DNA of 10,247 nt from Candidatus Nealsoniibacteriota bacterium (GTDB lineage Bacteria; Patescibacteriota; Minisyncoccia; Minisyncoccales; MHMH01). Position 1 is the stretch's first letter, and each line of letters opens with the position of its first letter. This document shows positions 6,766 to 10,247 of this stretch, piece by piece. Made by a program: the position numbers and the translations under genes. The notes under the pieces were generated by a model, which was given only the letters and a program-made list of their open reading frames with translations, was not told the DNA's origin and made no database searches. The stretch spans positions 1-10,247 of the forward strand of contig JACPLM010000032.1 in NCBI GenBank assembly GCA_016186525.1. The letters are read 5' to 3'.

Positions 6766-7806
6766 ATGAAAACCGTCAGAGATTTCGATGTCGCCAATAA
6801 AAGAGTTTTAGTCCGTTGCGATTTCAACGTGCCTCTTTCGGAAACAGGCGAAATTTTAGACGATTTTAGGATTAAAAAAACCATTCCTACAATAGAATAT
6901 TTATTGGGAAAGGGAGCCAAAATAATTTTAATGAGCCATTTGGGCCGTCCCGAAGGCAAAGTAGTTGAGGAATTCAGATTAACTCCTGTACAAGATAAGT
7001 TAACAGAATATTTGGATATTTCCGTAGCTAAGGCCCCTGATTGCATTGGCGCAGAAATAGAAAAATGGACGAAAGGAATGCGGTCGGGAGAAACTTTACT
7101 TTTGGAAAATTTAAGATTCTATAAAGAAGAAGAAGAGAACGATGAAAATTTTGCTAAAGAACTCTCTAAATTGGGAGATATTTACATTAACGATGCTTTT
7201 GGCGCTTCCCATAGGGCCCATGCCTCAATCGCAGGCATCACAAAATTTCTGCCGTCGGCTGGCGGTCTTTTACTGGAAAAAGAAATTGAAGTTCTAACCA
7301 GCTTGTTAAAAAATCCCCAGAAACCCTTAGTTGCCGTAATCGGCGGCAAGAAAGTGGAAGATAAAGCCGGGGTTGTTGATAAAATTTCCAAAACAGCCGA
7401 TTTGGTTTTGGTCAGCGGCCTCATTGAAAAAGAAATTAAAGAAAAAAGTCTTGAATTTAAGTATCCAAATAAAATTATAGGCCCTGTTGATGAGATTGGC
7501 GGAGGTAAGGATGTGGGCCCAGAAACCATCAGACTATTTAGAGAAAAAATTATGCAAGCCAAAACCGTTTTTTGGTCCGGTCCTTTGGGGAAAATTGAGG
7601 ATGAGGAATTCGCAGGAGGCACTAAGGCCTTGGCGCAAGCAATCATTGAATCTAAAGCATACTCCGTGGCCGGAGGCGGAGAGACTATGGAATTTGTGAA
7701 CAAGCTGGGCTTAGGAGAAAAATTCAGCCATCTTTCCACCGGTGGCGGAGCTATGCTGGAATTTCTTTCGGGTAAATCATTGCCTGGACTGGAAGCATTA
7801 GAATAA
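6766..7806 (+). CDS. pgk: Phosphoglycerate kinase, shortened form
   Basis: This glycolytic enzyme transfers phosphate between 1,3-bisphosphoglycerate and ADP. The N-terminal substrate domain is complete: RCDFNVPL (residues 17-24), DDFRIKKTIPTIE, LMSHLGRPEG, LLENLRF and NDAFGASHRAHAS. The nucleotide domain is reduced. The whole protein has 346 residues against about 387-400 for typical bacterial enzymes, and the segment that normally carries the GGGMAYTF motif and the LPVD strand is largely missing between LVLVSGLI and GPVDEIGGG. Other changes are GGKKVEDK for GGAKVSDK, SGPLGKIE for NGPMGVFE, and GGGET for GGGD[ST]. STGGGAMLEFLSGK near the end is normal. The frame is intact, so this looks like an evolved short form rather than a damaged gene. 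It starts at ATG 6766 without a Shine-Dalgarno site and is followed by a terminator-like hairpin. Confidence 0.95.
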   Translation: MKTVRDFDVANKRVLVRCDFNVPLSETGEILDDFRIKKTIPTIEYLLGKGAKIILMSHLGRPEGKVVEEFRLTPVQDKLTEYLDISVAKAPDCIGAEIEKWTKGMRSGETLLLENLRFYKEEEENDENFAKELSKLGDIYINDAFGASHRAHASIAGITKFLPSAGGLLLEKEIEVLTSLLKNPQKPLVAVIGGKKVEDKAGVVDKISKTADLVLVSGLIEKEIKEKSLEFKYPNKIIGPVDEIGGGKDVGPETIRLFREKIMQAKTVFWSGPLGKIEDEEFAGGTKALAQAIIESKAYSVAGGGETMEFVNKLGLGEKFSHLSTGGGAMLEFLSGKSLPGLEALE

Positions 7807-7812
7807 GGTTGC

Positions 7813-7841
7813 TTGACACTCGTAGGGTTGCATGCTATCCC
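7813..7841 (+). promoter_or_regulatory. Candidate promoter of the radical SAM cassette
   Basis: A perfect TTGACA (7813-7818) is followed by a 17-base spacer and TATCCC (7836-7841), a weak -10 preceded by the extended -10 dinucleotide TG at 7833-7834. Transcription would start near 7848 and give a short leader of about 26 bases containing the strong ribosome binding site. The -10 region overlaps the terminator-like hairpin at 7833-7851. Confidence 0.5.
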
Positions 7842-7861
7842 AAGGATAGCACTTTTTATTT
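7833..7861 (+). terminator. Rho-independent terminator after pgk
   Basis: TGCTATCC (7833-7840) and GGATAGCA (7844-7851) form a perfect 8-bp stem with loop CAA, followed by a T-rich tail CTTTTTATTT (7852-7861). It lies 27 bases after the pgk stop and would end transcripts coming from upstream. Any read-through would pass directly into the radical SAM gene. Confidence 0.8.
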
Positions 7862-7862
7862 G

Positions 7863-7869
7863 AAAGGAG
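7863..7869 (+). promoter_or_regulatory. Strong Shine-Dalgarno site of the radical SAM gene
   Basis: AAAGGAG lies four bases before the ATG at 7874 and is a near-perfect anti-16S match. It fixes that ATG as the start. No housekeeping gene in this window has such a site. Confidence 0.8.
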
Positions 7870-7873
7870 CGAA

Positions 7874-8917
7874 ATGAGGGGATACAAGCCGGAAACTGTG
7901 ATTATTGAAACAACGGCCAGATGCAACCTTAACTGCATTTTTTGCGGTTCAGATTGCAAAAATGCCAAAAATCCTAAAGAGCTTTCAATTGAAGAATGGG
8001 AAGTTTTAGTCGATAATCTTGCAGAGCTTGGGACTAAAAGAATAGTTCTTAGCGGCGGAGAGCCGACACTGAAAGAAAACGTAGGGGAATTAATGCGGCA
8101 TATCTCATCTAAAAAACTTCAGTGGGGCATGGTTTCCAACGGGTTCAATTTTTCTCTTCGATTATTGGAAGTAATGGCCGCGCATAAGCCTTATGCTTTA
8201 GGATTGAGCATTGACGGCATCAAAGAAACTCATAATAAATTAAGAGGAAATTCGCAAAGCTTTCAGAGAATTGTTGTTAGCATAAATGAGCTTCAAAAAA
8301 GAGAGATTCCCTTAAGCGTTAATACGACCATTCATAAGCTGAATTACAGGGAACTTCCTTTAATAGCCAAGTTTATTCTGGAAAACAAGATTTTCGGCTG
8401 GCAGATACAGTTAGCCATGCCTTTTGGCAGGATGAAAGACAAACAAAATCTTTTGCTTTCTCAAGAAGAATTTTTATGGATTTGCCTGTTTGTTGAAAAA
8501 ATAAGGAAGCTGATGCCATTTGTTAATATTGCGGCTGCCGATTGCTTTGCCTGGGCTCCGACTGGTAAAATTCGCGATGGCAAATGGTCTGGCTGCGGCG
8601 GGGGAATAAGATCTTTAGGGATCGACGCCTTGGGAAATGTAAGAGGATGCCTTTCGATGGCAGAATGTCCGCCGGAGGGCAGCATAAGAGAGAGAAAGAT
8701 TGCGGATATTTGGCAAGACAGAAGCCTTTTTTCTTATAATCGCCAATTCAGCTCGGATAATGCTTCTGAATTTTGCGCAAAATGCAAGAAGATATTAATT
8801 TGCAAAGGAGGATGCAGCAGCCAGTCATTTTCAATGTCAGGAAAATTCCATCAGGGAGTTTATTGCTGGTACAAAACAAGAAAGGGGGACAAAGAAAATG
8901 AGAAGCGAGGTGTTTAA
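7874..8917 (+). CDS. Radical SAM/SPASM-domain enzyme, candidate peptide maturase
   Basis: This is an iron-sulfur enzyme that cleaves S-adenosylmethionine to start radical chemistry. Its 347 residues begin almost directly with the cluster motif CNLNCIFC (Cys17, Cys21, Cys24). SGGEP (residues 60-64) and VSNGF follow, and LGLSIDG is typical of the barrel. The C-terminal SPASM domain is complete. Cys241, Cys259, Cys301, Cys304, Cys310, Cys314 and Cys331 fit the C-x(9-15)-G-x4-C, CxxCx5Cx3C, C pattern that binds two auxiliary 4Fe-4S clusters. SPASM enzymes often modify ribosomal peptides (PqqE, MftC, sactipeptide and sulfatase maturases). There is no N-terminal PqqD-like recognition domain. It has its own promoter and strong ribosome binding site, and its end overlaps a small protein gene by 20 bases, which makes that protein the leading substrate candidate. 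The fold is certain; the substrate is inferred. Confidence 0.9.
   Translation: MRGYKPETVIIETTARCNLNCIFCGSDCKNAKNPKELSIEEWEVLVDNLAELGTKRIVLSGGEPTLKENVGELMRHISSKKLQWGMVSNGFNFSLRLLEVMAAHKPYALGLSIDGIKETHNKLRGNSQSFQRIVVSINELQKREIPLSVNTTIHKLNYRELPLIAKFILENKIFGWQIQLAMPFGRMKDKQNLLLSQEEFLWICLFVEKIRKLMPFVNIAAADCFAWAPTGKIRDGKWSGCGGGIRSLGIDALGNVRGCLSMAECPPEGSIRERKIADIWQDRSLFSYNRQFSSDNASEFCAKCKKILICKGGCSSQSFSMSGKFHQGVYCWYKTRKGDKENEKRGV
8884..8888 (+). promoter_or_regulatory. Shine-Dalgarno-like site of the small overlapping gene
   Basis: A GGGGG run inside the radical SAM coding sequence lies nine bases before the ATG at 8898. It supports that start and suggests the small gene is translated on its own as well as by coupling. 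Confidence 0.5.
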
Positions 8918-9164
8918 ATACGGCCCAACCGAGCCGAAAATTAATCCAGGAAATTTTGATGGGCTTTTGGAAATATTGGAGAGCAGATCAAGTGGTGAGA
9001 TATTAAAAGAATTGGATAAAATAGTAGATGAACTGTTGGAGTTAGCCGTGCGATTAGAAGCACTAAGGGCGCGATTGAAGATGATCGGGAAATCAAAGAA
9101 AAAAAATAAGTTCCCATGGTTAGAAGGAGTAGATAAATACGGAACGGTTGTTCCAAGAAAATAA
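8898..9164 (+). CDS. Small 88-residue protein, candidate substrate/precursor of the radical SAM enzyme
   Basis: I do not recognise this family. The start is ATG 8898, supported by the G-rich ribosome site and a 20-base overlap with the radical SAM gene. Residues about 19-64 are predicted to be mainly amphipathic helix, rich in Leu, Glu and Lys (EILKELDKIVDELLELAVRL). A lysine-rich linker follows (KSKKKNK, 65-71), then a short tail, FPWLEGVDKYGTVVPRK (72-88). This helical leader, basic linker and short aromatic tail resemble the layout of a RiPP precursor. It has no Cys, no signal peptide and no membrane segment. The motif KYG-x3-P-[KR] occurs twice, at residues 7-14 and 80-87. Alternatively it could be an accessory or recognition protein for the enzyme. 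A strong terminator follows, so the two genes form a complete unit. Confidence 0.65.
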   Translation: MRSEVFKYGPTEPKINPGNFDGLLEILESRSSGEILKELDKIVDELLELAVRLEALRARLKMIGKSKKKNKFPWLEGVDKYGTVVPRK

Positions 9165-9180
9165 AAATAGTAAAAAAATC

Positions 9181-9219
9181 AAAAGAGTCCCGAGCGAAGT
9201 CAAGGGGCTCTTTTATTTT
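9181..9219 (+). terminator. Strong rho-independent terminator of the radical SAM cassette
   Basis: AAAAGAGTCCC (9181-9191) pairs with GGGGCTCTTTT (9204-9214) over 11 bp with one wobble, followed by ATTTT. A run of seven A upstream (9172-9178) would give a T-tail on the other strand, so it could act in both directions. The loop GAGCGAAGTCAA resembles a terminator core I associate with many CPR and Bacteroidetes genomes; that is from memory. Confidence 0.88.
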
Positions 9220-9249
9220 ATAATCAGCCAAGGTACAATTATATAAAAC

Positions 9250-9279
9250 AAAAAAGGCGCAACAGTTGGTCGCACCTTT
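9250..9279 (-). terminator. Minus-strand rho-independent terminator of the ncRNA
   Basis: Bases 9253-9263 and 9269-9279 form an 11-bp stem with a 5-base loop. On the minus strand it is followed by six T (9255-9250). The two positions that mismatch on the + strand (9258/9274 and 9261/9271) become G-U wobbles in a minus-strand RNA, so the stem is fully paired only in that direction. Confidence 0.8.
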
Positions 9280-9449
9280 AGATTGGCAGCCGCGGGGGCA
9301 GCGCCCCCGGGCCGATTACCGTGTTGGCGATTTTTCAGGCGCATCTAGCCTCTCAACATGGCGCGACTCTAAGCTGCAGCATTTCGTCAGTCTGGCTGCC
9401 TCTCGTTGAGACGCTTCCTCGCCTTTTAGGATCTCTCCCATCGCCAACA
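9250..9449 (-). ncRNA. Orphan structured RNA, about 200 nt, minus strand
   Basis: This looks like a complete RNA gene. Transcription from the promoter at 9483-9456 would start at about 9449, exactly where a 9-bp closing stem begins (TGTTGGCGA, 9449-9441, with TCGCCAACA, 9330-9322). Inside that stem lie a small hairpin with a GAGA (GNRA-type) loop (9440-9427), a stem AGGCG/CGCCT (9424-9420 with 9341-9337), a stem TCTCAAC/GTTGAGA (9411-9405 with 9357-9351), and GCAGC/GCTGC (9399-9395 with 9380-9376). After the closing stem come a GC-rich hairpin (9314-9303 with 9299-9287, one bulge) and a U-tract terminator. The stretch is far more GC-rich than the neighbouring genes, and the open frames on both strands give implausible proteins. 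It does not fit the tmRNA, SRP, RNase P or 6S sequences I know. Function unknown. Confidence 0.65.
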
Positions 9450-9455
9450 AGTGTA

Positions 9456-9483
9456 ATAATAGCGTACCCAAACAGGTTGTCAA
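9456..9483 (-). promoter_or_regulatory. Promoter of the minus-strand ncRNA
   Basis: Read on the minus strand, a perfect TTGACA (9483-9478) is followed by a 16-base spacer and TATTAT (9461-9456), five of six -10 matches. The expected start, 7-8 bases downstream, coincides with the 5' end of the RNA's closing stem. It diverges from the toxin-antitoxin promoter; the 50 bases between the two show nothing else I can name. Confidence 0.7.
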
Positions 9484-9533
9484 TACCATACAATGAATTT
9501 GTGCCAAGCAGACAATTAATACAAGACTAGATT

Positions 9534-9562
9534 TTGACATAATTGATAAAGTTTAGTATCAT
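9534..9562 (+). promoter_or_regulatory. Promoter of the toxin-antitoxin operon
   Basis: A perfect TTGACA (9534-9539), a 17-base spacer and TATCAT (9557-9562, five of six) give a near-consensus promoter. Transcription would begin near 9568-9569, two or three bases before the ATG at 9571, so the message is apparently leaderless. No Shine-Dalgarno site is present. Confidence 0.8.
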
Positions 9563-9565
9563 TTA
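9540..9565 (+). promoter_or_regulatory. Palindromic operator overlapping the toxin-antitoxin promoter
   Basis: TAATTGATA (9540-9548) and TATCATTTA (9557-9565) are complementary at eight of nine positions, with an 8-base centre. The palindrome covers the -10 box and most of the spacer. This is the usual position for autorepression by the antitoxin or the toxin-antitoxin complex. The binding protein is inferred. Confidence 0.5.
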
Positions 9566-9570
9566 AAAAT

Positions 9571-9786
9571 ATGGTTACCACTATAAATGATAAAAATGTA
9601 AACATCGCTAAATTACAAGAAGAAATTAATATTCTTCGTTCTTTTGTTATTGGAATTACCGGGAAAGACAAGGAAGGAAACTACCGCCCTGAATTTGTTA
9701 AAAAAATCCTTAAATCAGCCAAAGAAAGGGAGGAGTTTTCTTTTAAGGGCACAAAACACTTTCTCTCTGATCTTCAAAGAAAATAA
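9571..9786 (+). CDS. Antitoxin of a RelE/ParE-type toxin-antitoxin pair
   Basis: This 71-residue protein lies directly before a RelE/ParE-like toxin, with only three bases between the stop and the toxin ATG. The N-terminal part (MVTTINDKNVNIAKLQEEIN) would form the dimer or DNA-binding region. The end, EEFSFKGTKHFLSDLQRK, resembles the flexible toxin-binding tails of RelB-like antitoxins in this gene order. No clear ribbon-helix-helix or helix-turn-helix motif can be assigned by eye, so the call rests mainly on size, position and the toxin. The ATG sits two or three bases from the predicted transcription start. The palindrome over the promoter fits autoregulation. Confidence 0.75.
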   Translation: MVTTINDKNVNIAKLQEEINILRSFVIGITGKDKEGNYRPEFVKKILKSAKEREEFSFKGTKHFLSDLQRK

Positions 9787-9789
9787 ACC

Positions 9790-10053
9790 ATGATTTTTAT
9801 TGTTTACACTGATTCTTTTTTAAAATCGGCTAGAAAATTGCCAAAAGAGCAGCAAAATAAACTTAGTAAAATTTTAGAAATTATTCAAAATAATCCTTTC
9901 CATTCCAAACTTCATACTAAATCACTCACCGGCCTTTTGGCTGGTTTTTATTCTTTTAGGGTTACGCGCGACTGGCGGGTGATTTTTCAATTTTTAAATT
10001 CAGATAAAATTAAGTTAATTGAAATAGGCCACAGAAAAGATATATACGGATAA
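9790..10053 (+). CDS. RelE/ParE superfamily toxin
   Basis: This 87-residue protein has the RelE/ParE toxin fold pattern: an N-terminal strand, a helical hairpin (SFLKSARKLPKEQQNKLSKI), the NNPFHSKLHTKSLTG segment, then strands with FYSFRVTRDWRVIFQF and the C-terminal IGHRKDIYG. Arg57, Arg63, His81, Arg82 and Tyr86 are at positions where ribosome-dependent RNases of this superfamily carry functional residues. The family either cuts mRNA on the ribosome (RelE-like) or poisons gyrase (ParE). The HRKDIY ending favours the RelE/YafQ-like RNase side, but this is not proven. It follows the antitoxin by three bases with no Shine-Dalgarno site, which suggests coupled translation. A hairpin lies ten bases after its stop. 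Confidence 0.87.
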   Translation: MIFIVYTDSFLKSARKLPKEQQNKLSKILEIIQNNPFHSKLHTKSLTGLLAGFYSFRVTRDWRVIFQFLNSDKIKLIEIGHRKDIYG

Positions 10054-10056
10054 GAT

Positions 10057-10091
10057 AAAAAAAAGAGGCTCCTGTTCTGCAGAAGCATCTT
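10057..10091 (-). terminator. Minus-strand rho-independent terminator (possibly bidirectional)
   Basis: Bases 10063-10074 and 10080-10091 form a 12-base stem with a 5-base loop and two mismatches on the + strand. One of these (10071/10083) becomes a G-U wobble in a minus-strand RNA. On that strand the stem is followed by eight T (10064-10057). On the + strand the tail TTGTTATTGT is weaker, but it could still help end the toxin-antitoxin message. Confidence 0.7.
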
Positions 10092-10247
10092 GTTATTGTC
10101 TATCGGGGGAACGTATTGCATCCCCCCGGCATTAGTGTGGTGTCATGCGGCATATTTGGCGCCGTATTAGTGGCCGCACGCACCGCGTACAGAGTGTTGG
10201 CAGGGACGGCGCAATTTTGCGGCCCAATCCGGCAATTAGCGCGCTCT
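10057..10247 (-). ncRNA. Possible second structured RNA, 3' part only (cut by window edge)
   Basis: This GC-rich stretch has no convincing gene on either strand. It holds a hairpin made from 10139-10151 and 10173-10184 (11 bp, with one bulge and one mismatch), a GGGGGA/TCCCCC hairpin (10105-10110 with 10121-10126), and the U-tract terminator above. The order of upstream domain, G/C hairpin and terminator repeats that of the RNA at 9250-9449. Both also share GTGTTGGC on the + strand (9321-9328, 10194-10201), followed a few bases later by GGCGCA. It may be a diverged relative whose 5' part lies beyond the window. A minus frame stays open from the edge to a stop at 10102-10100, so a protein end cannot be excluded. 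Confidence 0.35.

Noticed and set aside
8898..9164. Small protein as a Lys-Trp cyclised (KxxxW) or Cys-based sactipeptide precursor
   Set aside because: It has no Cys, and the only Trp (74) has Asn rather than Lys four residues before it, so the known motif is not met.
9381..9399. Hammerhead-like CUGACGA-AA on the minus strand inside the orphan RNA
   Set aside because: The CUGANGA and GAAA parts are fused with no stem II between them, and stems I and III are not arranged correctly.
9250..9449. tmRNA, SRP RNA, RNase P RNA or 6S RNA
   Set aside because: None of the conserved blocks of these RNAs is present, and the hairpin order does not match them.
9322..9449. Integron attC site flanking a toxin-antitoxin cassette
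   Set aside because: The inverted arms TGTTGGCGA/TCGCCAACA look similar to attC cores but do not fit the RYYYAAC/GTTRRRY consensus, and no integrase is visible.
9316..9540. Overlapping open frames of about 70 codons on both strands in the spacer 9316-9540
   Set aside because: Both frames are open because the region is GC-rich and poor in stops. The translations show no domain, neither has a ribosome site, and a structured RNA with promoter and terminator explains the sequence better.
494..10053. Alternative genetic code with TGA as glycine (as in Gracilibacteria/SR1)
   Set aside because: All genes are full length with TAA stops and contain no in-frame TGA, so standard code 11 explains them.
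10100..10246. Minus-strand frame open from the window edge to a TAG at 10102-10100, followed by the terminator, possibly the end of a gene
   Set aside because: Third-position GC is much higher than in the genes here, another minus frame and a + frame are also open, the peptide matches nothing I know, and strong hairpins cross it. It cannot be fully excluded without the flanking sequence.

Overview
The window looks like part of a chromosome from a Candidate Phyla Radiation (Patescibacteria, probably Parcubacteria-like) bacterium. The evidence is the gene set: a membrane protein paired with a VirD4/TraG-like ATPase that carries a CxxC-x17-CxxC zinc ribbon, a sigma-region-4/HARE-HTH fusion, and a shortened phosphoglycerate kinase. 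Genes are tightly packed, most lack a Shine-Dalgarno site, and some appear to be leaderless. The phylum is inferred, not proven. All eleven genes end in TAA, no in-frame TGA is read through, and standard code 11 fits.

Layout. Bases 1-2522 hold the end of secD, then metK, then secF, all on the + strand, with metK overlapping secF by 11 bases. A stem-loop lies between secD and metK. Bases 2529-3521 encode a sigma-like DNA-binding protein. Bases 3543-6688 encode a Trp-rich membrane-anchored protein followed by a soluble TraG/VirD4-type ATPase with a zinc ribbon and a disordered tail. A 72-base imperfect palindrome fills the gap before pgk (6766-7806). Bases 7807-9220 form a self-contained cassette with a promoter, a radical SAM/SPASM enzyme, a small overlapping 88-residue protein and a strong terminator. 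The cassette is the best candidate for an undescribed peptide-modification (RiPP) system.

Bases 9220-9570 hold no convincing protein gene. On the minus strand they contain what looks like a complete ~200-nt structured RNA with its own promoter, a 9-bp closing stem and a U-tract terminator. Divergent from it, 9534-10053 is a RelE/ParE-type toxin-antitoxin pair with a near-consensus promoter overlapping a palindromic operator and an apparently leaderless mRNA. Bases 10057-10247 contain another minus-strand terminator and a GC-rich structured stretch that shares motifs with the first RNA. It may be the 3' part of a related RNA cut off by the window edge.

The housekeeping genes (secD, metK, secF, pgk) are ordinary in function. 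The two points most worth following are the radical SAM plus small protein cassette and the orphan minus-strand RNA with its possible relative. I recognised no tRNA, rRNA, CRISPR array or transposase.
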